From: Klebsiella aerogenes KCTC 2190
GTDB lineage: Bacteria; Pseudomonadota; Gammaproteobacteria; Enterobacterales; Enterobacteriaceae
Assembly (NCBI RefSeq): GCF_000215745.1
Contig: NC_015663.1
Span: 3,906,001-3,970,000 of the forward strand
Length of the DNA: 64,000 bases
Direction: 5' to 3'
Shown here: piece by piece, positions 45,252-54,521 of the stretch
Layout: each line of letters starts with the position of its first letter
Numbering within the stretch: position 1 is the stretch's first letter
Translations under genes and position numbers: made by a program
The notes under the pieces: model-generated
Database searches by the model: none
Told to the model about the DNA's origin: nothing
Seen by the model: only the letters and a program-made list of their open reading frames with translations

Positions 45252-45509
45252 ATGACTATCGATGAGAAGCAATTGCGGGCGATCATTACGGGGGAAAAAA
45301 CCGAAGTGTCGCCCCCAGAACTGGCGAAGGAATTGCTGGCGGCGCGGGTAAAAATTGGCGAGCTGGAACGTCAACTGGCGACGCCGATTCGCTTACCTTT
45401 CTCCAGTGCGAGCCCGGTATGCGAAATTGAAGCGGGATATGCTGCGGGCGTCAGCGATTGCCGTCAGGCAATTCGTGAAGCCGGTTTTCCTATTGAGGGG
45501 GATGATTAG
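45252..45509 (+). CDS. Hypothetical small soluble protein
   Basis: About 85 residues from MTIDEKQLRAIITGEK, behind GGCGGAT; the longer frame starts at 45204. Helical and charged in the middle (LAKELLAARVKIGELERQL), ending in a short acidic tail (EGDD). I do not recognise the family. It is 69 bases after the 34-residue ORF on the same strand and convergent with ydgU. Absent from E. coli at this locus as far as I recall. Confidence 0.6.
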   Translation: MTIDEKQLRAIITGEKTEVSPPELAKELLAARVKIGELERQLATPIRLPFSSASPVCEIEAGYAAGVSDCRQAIREAGFPIEGDD

Positions 45510-45515
45510 CGGCGC

Positions 45516-45599
45516 CTAATAGAGGAAAAAGCGGGTTGCCACCAGCGCGCATATTATCAGCAGTATCAGGATGAGCTCAAAACGATAGCGTCGCAGCAT
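45516..45599 (-). CDS. ydgU: Small membrane protein YdgU
   Basis: 27 residues reading LRRYRFELILILLIICALV then a terminal ATRFFLY, which matches my memory of E. coli YdgU. Basic N-terminus and one membrane span. ATG at 45599 follows CTGGAGAGCGCT. It lies immediately downstream of the asr terminator, as in E. coli. Below the size of routine ORF lists. Confidence 0.8.
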   Translation of the reverse strand: MLRRYRFELILILLIICALVATRFFLY

Positions 45600-45611
45600 A
45601 GCGCTCTCCAG

Positions 45612-45637
45612 AAAAAAACGGCGCTTAAACAGCGCCG
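45612..45637 (-). terminator. Rho-independent terminator of asr
   Basis: On the minus strand CGGCGCT / AGCGCCG with loop GTTTA is followed by seven T residues. It sits 31 bases past the asr stop and 13 bases before the ydgU start, so ydgU is expressed by read-through or from its own promoter. Confidence 0.9.
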
Positions 45638-45667
45638 ATTTATACAATACCAGACTAACCGAAACGA

Positions 45668-46087
45668 TTATGCAGCCGGCTGAGCAGCAGGTTTAGCAGC
45701 GGTGTGTTTAGTGGTTTTGTGGTGTTTTTTCGCAGCCTGAGCTTTCTGCGCTACTGGTTTAGCGGCAGTTTTGTGGTGCTTTTTGGCAGCCTGGGCTTTC
45801 TGTGCAGCCGGTTTAGTGGCGGCTTTGTGGTGTTTTTTCGCAGCCTGAGCTTTTTGCTCTACAGCGGGTTTCGCCGCGGCTTTTTTGTGTTTCTTGGCTG
45901 CCTGGGCTTTCTGTTCTGCAGCCGGTTTGGCGGCAGCTTTGTGATGTTTTTTATGGTGAGTTGTCTTGGCAGTGGTGCTGTGAGTTGCAGCAGCAGGTGC
46001 CTGAGTGGTGCTTGCTGCATCAGCAGCGAAAGCAGCGGAAGACAGACCCATAGCAGCGGCAACGACCAGAGCTAATACTTTTTTCAT
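45668..46087 (-). CDS. asr: Acid shock protein Asr
   Basis: 139 residues. Signal peptide [20 protein letters not shown], then a Lys/Ala/His-rich repeat protein with repeated units of the type [15 protein letters not shown]. The E. coli precursor is periplasmic and is processed; it helps survival under moderate acidity. Longer than E. coli Asr (about 102 residues) because of extra repeat units. A perfect RstA box lies about 106 bases upstream. The repeats may vary in number between strains. Confidence 0.95.
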   Translation of the reverse strand: MKKVLALVVAAAMGLSSAAFAADAASTTQAPAAATHSTTAKTTHHKKHHKAAAKPAAEQKAQAAKKHKKAAAKPAVEQKAQAAKKHHKAATKPAAQKAQAAKKHHKTAAKPVAQKAQAAKKHHKTTKHTAAKPAAQPAA

Positions 46088-46192
46088 TCTGATATCCTCG
46101 AAAAGGTTTCTTCATTTCAACCCCACTGCGGGGCCGTTGAAGTAACTATATGCTTGTCTTTTCGAGCTTTCCGTGAGTGTTTGGTATCGGCG

Positions 46193-46208
46193 TGTAACCA
46201 TATGTACA
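46193..46208 (-). promoter_or_regulatory. RstA box upstream of asr
   Basis: TGTAACCATATGTACA on the plus strand reads TACATATGGTTACA on the asr strand, an exact fit to the RstA consensus TACATNTNGTTACA. The E. coli asr promoter is activated by RstAB in acid, so the same control is inferred. Confidence 0.85.
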
Positions 46209-46258
46209 ACGCGAAGCGAACGGGTATAACGCGCCGGAGCAGGCCCCGGCGCGCAGGC

Positions 46259-47746
46259 TTAGAGATAACGCGCGGTAAGATGCTGGCGGAAATACTCACC
46301 GTTGAGATCTTCGCCGGTGGCATTCTTAATCAGCTGCGAAGTGGTAAAGCGGCTGCCGTGTTGCCAGATATTTTGCCGCAACCAGTCGAACAGAGCGTTA
46401 AAATCGCCGCCGGCGATATCCTGTGCGAGATTCGGTAACGCGCGTCTGGCGGCCGCCATTAACTGTGCGGCGTACATCGCCCCCAGCGTATAGGAAGGGA
46501 AATAGCCGAAACCGCCATCGGTCCAGTGAATATCCTGCATACAGCCGTCGCGATAGTTGCCGAGGGTCGAAATACCCAGCCAGCTCTGCATTTTCTCGTC
46601 CCACAGGGCGGGAATATCGTCTACTTCAATATCGCCGTCGATCAGCGCCCGCTCGATTTCATAGCGCAGAATGACGTGCGCCGGGTAGCTGACTTCGTCG
46701 GCATCGACGCGAATGAAGCCCGGCTTCACGCGCTGGTTCCAGGCGATAAAGTTTTCCGCGCTGAACGCCGGCTGGTCGCCAAAGCGCTGATGCACGGCGG
46801 GCAGCAGGCGGTTGAGGAAGGCTTCGCTGCGGCCAAGCTGCATTTCGAAGAACAGACTCTGAGATTCGTGAATCGCCGTTGAGCGAGCCAGCCCAACCTG
46901 CTGATCGAGCCAGTTACGCGGGAGGTTCTGTTCATAGCGCGCGTGGCCGGTTTCGTGGATCACGCCAAATAGCGCGCTGAGTAGATCGTTTTCGTTATAA
47001 CGGGTGGTAATACGAACGTCCTCAGGCACGCCGCCGCAGAAGGGGTGTGCGCTAATATCCAGGCGGCCGCCATCAAAATCAAAGCCTAAAACCCGCATTG
47101 CTTCCAGCCCCAGCTCGCGCTGGTCGGTGATGGCGAAGGGCCCCTGTGGCTCGAGCAGCGTCTTCTGCGCTTGCTTATCGACGACGTTTGCCAGCAGCGA
47201 CGGCAGCCAGGATTTCAGATCGGCGAATAGCACGTCAAGACGCGCGCTGGTCATATCGGGTTCGAAAATATCCAGCAGGGCATCATAACGTGAACAGCCT
47301 TTCGCATCGGCACGGATCTGCGCCTCTTCGCGGCTGAGCTTAACGACCTCGCGCAGGTTTTCGGCAAACCCCTGCCAGTCATTAGCCGGGCGCTGGCTGC
47401 GCCAGGCGTGTTCGCAGCGGCTGCCGGCCAGCGATTTCGCTTCCACCAGGCTTTCCGGCAGTAGCGCCGCTTGCTGGTACTGGCGGGTCATTTCGCGCAG
47501 GTTAGCCTGTTCCAGATCGTTAAGATCTTCCTGCAGGGCGTTTTCCAGCCATTCACCAACCTTCTTATCGGTCAAAATTTGGTGCTGCAGCACCCCGAGC
47601 TCCGCCAGCGCTTCGCCGCGCGCGCGGCTGCCGCCGGGCGGCATCATGGCGAACATATCCCAGCCGGCGATGGCGGCAAGGTGAGAGAAGCGGGAGAGCC
47701 GTTGGAAAGTGCGGGTGAGCTGCTGATAGTTTTTGTTGTCAGTCAT
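46259..47746 (-). CDS. M32-family metallocarboxypeptidase (carboxypeptidase Taq type)
   Basis: 495 residues, the usual M32 length. The zinc motif HETGH lies in GVIHETGHARYEQNL, with further family motifs HPFCGGVPEDVRITTRYNEN, HESQSLFFEMQLGRS, RVDADEVSYPAHVILRYEIE and PSYTLGAMYAAQLM. A cytoplasmic peptidase releasing C-terminal residues; physiological role uncertain. Inserted between asr and ynfM relative to E. coli K-12. Confidence 0.93.
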   Translation of the reverse strand: MTDNKNYQQLTRTFQRLSRFSHLAAIAGWDMFAMMPPGGSRARGEALAELGVLQHQILTDKKVGEWLENALQEDLNDLEQANLREMTRQYQQAALLPESLVEAKSLAGSRCEHAWRSQRPANDWQGFAENLREVVKLSREEAQIRADAKGCSRYDALLDIFEPDMTSARLDVLFADLKSWLPSLLANVVDKQAQKTLLEPQGPFAITDQRELGLEAMRVLGFDFDGGRLDISAHPFCGGVPEDVRITTRYNENDLLSALFGVIHETGHARYEQNLPRNWLDQQVGLARSTAIHESQSLFFEMQLGRSEAFLNRLLPAVHQRFGDQPAFSAENFIAWNQRVKPGFIRVDADEVSYPAHVILRYEIERALIDGDIEVDDIPALWDEKMQSWLGISTLGNYRDGCMQDIHWTDGGFGYFPSYTLGAMYAAQLMAAARRALPNLAQDIAGGDFNALFDWLRQNIWQHGSRFTTSQLIKNATGEDLNGEYFRQHLTARYL

Positions 47747-47940
47747 AGTCTCTGCTGGCCTGTGGCGAGTGAAATAAATCTGTTGTCAGTGGGTACACTA
47801 GCGCGTCGGGGTGATTTGGTCGAGTCGCTGGAACGACATTTTGCGTGTATCGAAAAATGCGCATGTGATAACCATAACGGACGGTGCGCTTCGCCAGCGG
47901 CTACACTGAAAACAGGCGCTGGCTGTCAGCGGAGGCGAGT

Positions 47941-48033
47941 ATGAATCCGTTCACGTGGGTGTTTTTCGCACTGCTTTCTATGGATGCTCTCAGAGAACTG
48001 TTGGGGTTACCATCGGTACTCGGGCTGTGGTGA
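47941..48033 (+). CDS. Putative 30-residue protein
   Basis: ATG at 47941 follows GGAGGCGAGT, a near-ideal ribosome site. The peptide (NPFTWVFFALLSMDALREL, then LGLPSVLGLW) is hydrophobic at the N-terminus and amphipathic after. It is convergent with ynfM, ending 36 bases from its stop. Only the ribosome site and composition support it; not recognised. Confidence 0.45.
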   Translation: MNPFTWVFFALLSMDALRELLGLPSVLGLW

Positions 48034-48068
48034 ACGGACGTGACCAATAAGGTCACGTCGTTTAACGA

Positions 48069-49319
48069 TTATTTCAGGCGGTTGTGCAAACAGGCGCCGG
48101 TCAGCAGCGCGGCCATTAACAGCAGGGCGATAAAGCCGCCGACGCCATTCCAGCCGTAATGATGCCAGAAGACCCCACCGAGCGTCCCCGCAATACTTGA
48201 GCCAAGATAGTAGCTGAACAGGTACAACGAGGATGCCTGGCCGCGCGCGCGACGCGCCCGTGGTCCGATCCAACTGCTGGCGACCGAGTGCGCGGCAAAA
48301 AAGCCGGCGGAGAACAGCAGCATGCCGATGAAAATCAGCCACAGCGGCGAGAATAGCGTCATCAGCAGGCCAAACAGCATCACCGCAATAAAGAACAACA
48401 TTACTGGACCGCGGCCATAGCGCACCGTCAGCGCGCCGGCTTTTGGCGAACTCCAGGTCCCGGTCAGGTAAGCAACCGACAGCAGGCCAACCACCGCCTG
48501 ATTCAGCGACCATGGCGACATCATCAAACGGTAGCCAATATAGTTAAACAGGGTCACAAATGCGCCCATCAGCAGGAAGCCTTCGAGGAACAACAGCGGC
48601 AGGCCGCGATCGCGCCAGTGCAGATGGAAGTTAATCAGCAGCGTTTTCGGTTTCAACGAAATAGGGCGGAAGTGGCGTGACTCCGGAAGAATACGCCAGA
48701 ACATAATGGCCGCCGCGAGGGCGAAGGCGCTTATCACCGCCAGCGCCACGCGCCAGCCGAAGAAATCGGTAAAGACCCCGGTGAGCAGGCGGCCGCTCAT
48801 GCCGCCTATAGAGTTACCGCTGATATAAAGCCCCATTGAAAACGCCACCACGCTTGGGTGGATCTCCTCGCTAAGATAAGTCATCCCTACGGCGGCTACG
48901 CCGCTGAGCGACAGGCCGATCAACGCGCGCATGATCAGAATACCGTGCCAGCTGGTCATCATCGTTGATAATAATGAGCAACACGCCGCCAACAGTAAGG
49001 CGGTGACCATTACCGGTTTACGGCCAATGGCATCCGACAGCGGGCCGGTAAATAGCAGGCCGATGGCGAGCATCGCGGTGGAAATCGATAACGAAATACT
49101 GCTGCTGGCCGGGCTTACGCCGAACTCGCCTGACAGCACCGGCAGAATGGGCTGCACGCAATAGAGCAGGGCGAAGGTGGCCAGTCCGGCGGAAAATAGC
49201 GCCAGGGTGACGCGGATAAACGCCGGGGTGCCACGTTTAATAAATTGATTTGGCTGGGAAGCGACCTTATCCCTGACATCGCTCGCCGGCGCGGTGTCAG
49301 CGGTTGTTGTGTTACTCAC
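48069..49319 (-). CDS. ynfM: MFS transporter YnfM
   Basis: 416 residues, 12 spans, matching E. coli YnfM over nearly all its length: ALFSAGLATFALLYCVQPIL, ARRARGQASSLYLFSYYLGS. Major facilitator family; the E. coli protein is reported as an arabinose-like efflux homologue and the substrate is not settled. I start it at GTG 49319 (VSNTTTADTAP), behind AAGGAATTCTCC, rather than at the longest frame. Divergent from the LysR gene ynfL, its likely regulator. Confidence 0.92.
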   Translation of the reverse strand: MSNTTTADTAPASDVRDKVASQPNQFIKRGTPAFIRVTLALFSAGLATFALLYCVQPILPVLSGEFGVSPASSSISLSISTAMLAIGLLFTGPLSDAIGRKPVMVTALLLAACCSLLSTMMTSWHGILIMRALIGLSLSGVAAVGMTYLSEEIHPSVVAFSMGLYISGNSIGGMSGRLLTGVFTDFFGWRVALAVISAFALAAAIMFWRILPESRHFRPISLKPKTLLINFHLHWRDRGLPLLFLEGFLLMGAFVTLFNYIGYRLMMSPWSLNQAVVGLLSVAYLTGTWSSPKAGALTVRYGRGPVMLFFIAVMLFGLLMTLFSPLWLIFIGMLLFSAGFFAAHSVASSWIGPRARRARGQASSLYLFSYYLGSSIAGTLGGVFWHHYGWNGVGGFIALLLMAALLTGACLHNRLK

Positions 49320-49450
49320 GGAGAATTCCTTGCTTATATACAGCTGGATTACAAACAAACTGATGTGACCATTCAGCTCACATTTTTAGGGTATAAAATT
49401 GTAAATATTCCGTCTAATATATTAATAATCTCAAATAAGACGTTTTAAAT

Positions 49451-50353
49451 ATGAATATCGAGCTGCGTCATCTGCGTTACTTTGTCGCCGTGGCGGAAGA
49501 GCTGCATTTTGGCCGCGCGGCGGCGCGCCTGAATATCTCTCAACCGCCGTTAAGCCAGCAAATTCAGATTCTCGAACAACAGATTGGCGCGCGGCTGTTT
49601 GCCCGCACTAATCGCAGCGTCAGCCTGACGGCGGCGGGAGTGCAGTTCCTCGCCGATAGCCGACAAATACTGACGCAGGTTGAAGATGCCGCCGCTCGCG
49701 CCGGGCGCCTGCACCACGGCGAAACCGGTGAACTGCGTATCGGCTTCACCTCGTCGGCGCCATTTATCAAAGCGGTTTCCGATACGCTTTCCACTTTTCG
49801 TCGCCGCTTTCCCGATGTCCATATCCAGACCCGCGAAACCAACACCCGCGAACAGATCGTGCCGCTGAATGAAGGGGCGCTTGACCTTGGCCTGATGCGC
49901 AACACGCAGCTGCCGGATACCTTGTGCTGGGAAAGGGTGCTGCGCGAACCGCTACTGGCGATGGTGCCCAGCGATCATCCCCTGGCCCGTCAGCAATCGG
50001 TGAGTCTGCTTGAGCTGGCGCGCGAGCCGTTTGTCTTTTTCGATCCGCACGTTGGTACCGGCCTGTATGACGATATTCTCGGATTGATGCGCCGCTACGA
50101 TACCACGCCCGTTATCACCCAGGAGGTCGGCGAGGCAATGACCATCATTGGCCTTGTGGCTTCAGGTCTTGGGGTATCGATCCTACCGGCCTCGTTTAAG
50201 CGGGTGCAGTTAAATGAAATGCGCTGGCTGCCGATTAGTGAACCCGATGCGGTGTCGGAAATGTGGCTGGTGTGGGCCAAACACCGTGAACAGGGTCTGG
50301 CGGCGCAGCGCTTTCGCGATTATCTTCTCGCTGCCGCCGCCCTGGCGAATTAA
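49451..50353 (+). CDS. ynfL: LysR-type regulator YnfL
   Basis: 300 residues: MNIELRHLRYFVAVAEELHF, helix-turn-helix AARLNISQPPLSQQIQILEQ, effector domain from about residue 92 (LRIGFTSSAPFIKAVSDTLS). Divergent from ynfM, 131 bases apart. Ligand unknown. Confidence 0.92.
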   Translation: MNIELRHLRYFVAVAEELHFGRAAARLNISQPPLSQQIQILEQQIGARLFARTNRSVSLTAAGVQFLADSRQILTQVEDAAARAGRLHHGETGELRIGFTSSAPFIKAVSDTLSTFRRRFPDVHIQTRETNTREQIVPLNEGALDLGLMRNTQLPDTLCWERVLREPLLAMVPSDHPLARQQSVSLLELAREPFVFFDPHVGTGLYDDILGLMRRYDTTPVITQEVGEAMTIIGLVASGLGVSILPASFKRVQLNEMRWLPISEPDAVSEMWLVWAKHREQGLAAQRFRDYLLAAAALAN

Positions 50354-50477
50354 GACAAAAACGGGGTAAAAATGTGCGGCAAATCACAAGGCTAAGTAAA
50401 AATTTGACGTGCACCATCGAAGTGCTTCACCATAGCCAAAAGTTTATTTCGAAGCGCGAAAATAAAGGGAGTCAACG

Positions 50478-51698
50478 GTGGTAGCGGACAGTCAACCAGG
50501 CCATATCGATCAAATAAAGCAGACTAATGCTGGCGCGGTATATCGCCTGATTGATCAGCTTGGCCCGGTGTCGCGTATCGACCTTTCCCGATTTGCGCAA
50601 CTGGCGCCGGCCAGCATTACCAAAATTGTTCGCGAGATGCTGGAAGCGCACCTGGTGCAGGAGACCGAAATCCAGGAGCCGGGGAGCCGCGGCCGCCCGG
50701 CGGTCGGGCTGATGGTTGAAACGGAAGCCTGGCATTATTTGTCGTTGCGCATCAGCCGGGGGGAAATCCACCTGGCGCTGCGCGATCTGAGCAGCAAGCT
50801 GGTGGTGGAAGAACAACTGGAACTGCCGCTGCAGCATGCGCAACCGCTGCTGACGCGGATCATCGAACATATCGACCAGTTTTTTATTCGCCATCAGCAC
50901 AAGCTCGAACGACTTACCGCAATCGCCATCACCTTGCCGGGGATCATTGATACTGAAAACGGTATCATTCACCGAATGCCGTTTTATGATGACGTGAAAG
51001 ATATGCCGCTCGGTGAGGCTCTGGCTAATCACACCGGAGTGTCGGTCTATATACAGCACGATATCAGCGCCTGGACCATGGCCGAATCGTTGTTTGGCGC
51101 CTCGCGGGGGGCGCGCGACGTCATCCAGGTGGTAATCGACCACAACGTCGGCGCGGGAGTGATCACCGATGGCCGCCTGTTGCACGCCGGCAGCAGCAGC
51201 CTGGTGGAGATCGGCCACACCCAGGTTGACCCTTATGGTAAACGCTGCTATTGCGGCAATCACGGCTGCCTGGAAACCATCGCCAGCGTCGAAAGCGTGC
51301 TGGAACTGGCGCAGATGCGCATGGCAAAATCCATGAGCTCTATGCTGCATCAACAGCAGTTGAGCGTTGAATGGTTATGTCAGGCGGCGCAGCAGGGCGA
51401 TTTACTGGCGCGGGATATCATTACCGGCGTTGGCGCTCATGTAGGGCGTATTCTGGCTATCATGGTCAATCTGTTTAACCCGCAAAAAATCCTTATTGGT
51501 TCGCCGTTCAATCAGGCGTCTGATATTTTGTTTCCGGCAATTTCTGACTGTATTCGGCAACAGGCGCTACCGGCATATAGTCGTCATATCGCGGTTGAGA
51601 GTACCCAGTTCTCAAACCGCGGAACGATGGCTGGCGCGGCTTTGGTGAAAGACGCCCTCTATAACGGATCGCTCCTTATCCGACTGTTACAGGGTTAA
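50478..51698 (+). CDS. mlc: Mlc, ROK-family glucose-responsive repressor
   Basis: 406 residues, starting with GTG (50478) as in E. coli (VADSQPGHIDQIKQTNAGAV). N-terminal helix-turn-helix (DLSRFAQLAPASITKIVREM), ROK domain and the zinc-binding CYCGNHGCLE. Mlc represses ptsG, manXYZ and malT; when PtsG transports glucose, EIICB-Glc sequesters Mlc at the membrane. Upstream AAAGGGAG serves as ribosome site. Followed by the bioD paralogue. Confidence 0.96.
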   Translation: MVADSQPGHIDQIKQTNAGAVYRLIDQLGPVSRIDLSRFAQLAPASITKIVREMLEAHLVQETEIQEPGSRGRPAVGLMVETEAWHYLSLRISRGEIHLALRDLSSKLVVEEQLELPLQHAQPLLTRIIEHIDQFFIRHQHKLERLTAIAITLPGIIDTENGIIHRMPFYDDVKDMPLGEALANHTGVSVYIQHDISAWTMAESLFGASRGARDVIQVVIDHNVGAGVITDGRLLHAGSSSLVEIGHTQVDPYGKRCYCGNHGCLETIASVESVLELAQMRMAKSMSSMLHQQQLSVEWLCQAAQQGDLLARDIITGVGAHVGRILAIMVNLFNPQKILIGSPFNQASDILFPAISDCIRQQALPAYSRHIAVESTQFSNRGTMAGAALVKDALYNGSLLIRLLQG

Positions 51699-51825
51699 CA
51701 TTTTTTCATAGTCGCACCAAAAATTGCGCTATCTCAATCTGGGCCCCGACGGCTTCGCGTAGACTTTTCCCACTGTTGATTATTTCTCTTATGTATTTTT
51801 CGTATACACAACTTTGGGGTTAGTG

Positions 51826-52521
51826 ATGTTTAAGCGTTTCTTTATAACAGGTACTGACACTGCTGTCGGGAAGACGGTAGTATCCCGCGCGCTGCTGCAG
51901 GCACTTGCTGCCAGCGGTAAAAGCGTCGCCGGGTATAAGCCTGTGGCGAAGGGCAGCAAAGAGACGCCGGAAGGACTGCGTAACAAAGATGCGCTGGTAT
52001 TACAGAGCGTGTCGACGCTGTCGCTGCCGTATGATGCTGTCAATCCCATCGCGTTAAGCGAAGAAGAAAGCAGCGTGGCGCACAGCTGCCCGATCAACTA
52101 CGGTTTACTCAGTGACGGCCTGCAGCAGCTCAGCGGCAGAGTGGATCATGTCGTAGTGGAAGGTACCGGCGGCTGGCGCAGCCTGATGAACGACTTACGC
52201 CCGCTCTCCGAGTGGGTAGTGCAGGAACAACTGCCGGTAGTGTTGGTGGTGGGCATTCAGGAAGGGTGTATCAACCATGCTCTGTTGACCGCTCAGGCGA
52301 TCGCCAACGATGGTCTGCCGTTAATCGGCTGGGTCGCCAACCGCATTAACCCAGGCCTTGCGCACTACGCTGAAATCATCGACGTGCTGAGCAAAAAGCT
52401 GCCCGCGCCGCTGATTGGCGAGCTGCCTTATCTGCCGCGCGCCGAACAGCGCGAACTCAGCCAGTATGTTGACTTAGACGTGCTCGGCAACGTGATGGCG
52501 ATAGATCGAATCCCGGCGTAA
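51826..52521 (+). CDS. ynfK: Dethiobiotin synthetase paralogue YnfK (BioD2)
   Basis: 231 residues. P-loop [11 protein letters not shown] at the N-terminus, [33 protein letters not shown] and [13 protein letters not shown] are those of BioD. It would make dethiobiotin from diaminopelargonate, ATP and CO2; BioD proper lies in the bio operon, so this is an extra copy. Start [11 protein letters not shown] (51826) by homology. Its last 48 bases overlap the convergent clcB. Confidence 0.93.
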   Translation: MFKRFFITGTDTAVGKTVVSRALLQALAASGKSVAGYKPVAKGSKETPEGLRNKDALVLQSVSTLSLPYDAVNPIALSEEESSVAHSCPINYGLLSDGLQQLSGRVDHVVVEGTGGWRSLMNDLRPLSEWVVQEQLPVVLVVGIQEGCINHALLTAQAIANDGLPLIGWVANRINPGLAHYAEIIDVLSKKLPAPLIGELPYLPRAEQRELSQYVDLDVLGNVMAIDRIPA

Positions 52522-53733
52522 CGTTCGCGACACTACCGAAGCCAGTACACAGGCGATCAATAAACCGGGCAGCAGCACATACTGCCCGGTCATCTCACAA
52601 ATCATCAGCGTCGACATCATCGGCGCATGCGTTGTCGCGGCGAGAAACGCCGCCATTCCGGTTAACCCAATCATAATCGCTATGTTCTGATCGTTATCTA
52701 ACCACAGCCCGCTAAAAGTGGCGAATAGCATTCCTATTGCCAGCCCGACGAATAGCGTCGGGGTAAAGACGCCGCCCGGCGCGCCGGAGCCGCTGCTGGC
52801 CAGCACCGCCAACAGCTTACAGACAAAGACGATGATAATGACGCTAAATAGCGGCGGCGATAGCAGATAGCTTTGCACCACGCTATAACCATTGCCCCAT
52901 ACTGCCGGGGTAATAAGCGATAACATGCCGACGATGAGTCCCCCCAGCGCCAGCTGCCACGGCGGCGACAGTTTCAGCCGGACGAAACCACGGTGGCTGT
53001 AGCCCATCAGCCAGATGAACAGCGGCCCGCACAGACCGGTCAGCAGGCCGGTTGCCAGCATTAAACCGTAATGCAGCGCGGTCAGGTTTTGTTGCAAGAC
53101 GACGTGGTACAGCGGCGCGGCGCCGCCATTGAGTAAATTGGTCAGCAGCAGGGCGATCACCGCTGAAATGACCACCGGCCCGAGCGAGGCCAGCATCAGG
53201 GTGCCGAAGAGGATTTCGGCGATAAACAGGCTCCCCGCCAGCGGCGCATGATAGGCGCTGGCCATCCCGGCGGCGGCGCCGCAGGCGACCCACAGCTTCC
53301 ATTCAGCGCGCGGGGTAAAACGGCGGGCAAACAGCGAGGCGGCCAGCGCGGCCAGCAGGATCATGGCCCCTTCGCGGCCAATGGCGCTGCCGGTCACGAC
53401 CACCAGCAGCGATGCCAGCGATTTGACGAGGCTTGCCGGCGTATCGAAACAGCCATCGCCGGTTTCCAGCGCTTCCATGTAATCGGTCGGGGCGTGCGGA
53501 CGCGACACGTTGCGCCGTTGCCATAACCAGAGTAATGTCCCCGCCGCGATTCCGCCAAGCGCCGGCGTCAGCAGCCGACGCCACCACGGTAGCGACTGCG
53601 CGGCGTTCACCAGACTGCCGCTATCATTACCGAGAAATAAAGTTTCCAGTGCCACCATCGAGTGGCGAAACAGCGCCACGGCCAGCGCCGCAAAGATGCC
53701 GACGAGCGTGGCGATGATCAGGCGACGGAACAT
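52474..53733 (-). CDS. clcB: Voltage-gated ClC-type chloride channel/antiporter ClcB
   Basis: About 419 residues. ClC ion-path motifs: [17 protein letters not shown] and [20 protein letters not shown]. ClC proteins of this type act as Cl-/H+ exchangers and help extreme acid resistance. The start MFRRLII (53733) matches family length; the frame extends 12 codons upstream without a ribosome site. Overlaps ynfK tail-to-tail by 48 bases. Confidence 0.93.
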   Translation of the reverse strand: MFRRLIIATLVGIFAALAVALFRHSMVALETLFLGNDSGSLVNAAQSLPWWRRLLTPALGGIAAGTLLWLWQRRNVSRPHAPTDYMEALETGDGCFDTPASLVKSLASLLVVVTGSAIGREGAMILLAALAASLFARRFTPRAEWKLWVACGAAAGMASAYHAPLAGSLFIAEILFGTLMLASLGPVVISAVIALLLTNLLNGGAAPLYHVVLQQNLTALHYGLMLATGLLTGLCGPLFIWLMGYSHRGFVRLKLSPPWQLALGGLIVGMLSLITPAVWGNGYSVVQSYLLSPPLFSVIIIVFVCKLLAVLASSGSGAPGGVFTPTLFVGLAIGMLFATFSGLWLDNDQNIAIMIGLTGMAAFLAATTHAPMMSTLMICEMTGQYVLLPGLLIACVLASVVSRTLRRDSIYRHHVAEHV

Positions 53734-53870
53734 CACCTGCACATCAGGGTAGTTATGAAGACGATGCATTAGCGGGAATGAAATTGGGAGTCATAGCGTT
53801 ATTGTGATAGGGAATAACCTTAGATGCAAAAGCTATAAGTGCCGCGCCGGGGATCGACGCGGCGGGTGAG

Positions 53871-54479
53871 TTAACGATACAGCTGCTTTTCCGCCACCGC
53901 GATGGGCAAATATTCCTGCCAGTTAGCCAGCGTCGACTGCGCCAGTTGGCCCAGCGCCCGATAGAACGGATGCCCGGCGTTTTCCATAAAGACGCTCAGA
54001 AAACGCCCGGACCACGGCAGTAGATGCCAGGCCAGCAGTTGCGCAAACAACTCATCCTGATTTGTTTCACACAGCCATGCGGCCAGCAGCAGCAGTGTTC
54101 CGAAGTGGTCTTCGGGTTCGTTGCGCTCAAGATCCAGCGCAATACCGCTGGTGCGCATCCACTCGCGCAGCGCAAGCGTTGAGTCGCCGAATAACACCGA
54201 CTCTTTATCCAGCCACACCGAACCCCACGGCGGAGCGGGAAGCGCCCATGGACCGATAAACAGACGCTGCCAGGCTTGCGGCAGCGCCTCGTCGCTGCTG
54301 GCGGCGAATTCCATTGCCAGTGAATCGGAGACCGGGAACGGCCACTGCGGCTGCCAGCTACCATCGAGAAAAGCGGCGACCAGCGGCGCGTTTTGCTCGC
54401 TATTCGGCGCATAAGAGAACAGCGCGCCCAGCGTGCGGGCGCTTAGTGCGACGGCGTCGCGATTTGGGATCTGCATCAT
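53871..54479 (-). CDS. dmsD: Tat proofreading chaperone DmsD
   Basis: About 202 residues of the TorD/DmsD family. The hallmark WQRLFIGPWALPAPPWGSVW is present, plus EPEDHF. It binds the twin-arginine leader of the DMSO-reductase-type catalytic subunit until cofactor loading. Start set at one of two adjacent ATGs (54479/54476) behind AAGGAATAGGG. Last gene of the ynf operon. Confidence 0.93.
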   Translation of the reverse strand: MMQIPNRDAVALSARTLGALFSYAPNSEQNAPLVAAFLDGSWQPQWPFPVSDSLAMEFAASSDEALPQAWQRLFIGPWALPAPPWGSVWLDKESVLFGDSTLALREWMRTSGIALDLERNEPEDHFGTLLLLAAWLCETNQDELFAQLLAWHLLPWSGRFLSVFMENAGHPFYRALGQLAQSTLANWQEYLPIAVAEKQLYR

Positions 54480-54521
54480 TACCCTATTCCTTACTGCGGC
54501 GCGCACAGGCGCGCCGTCTTG

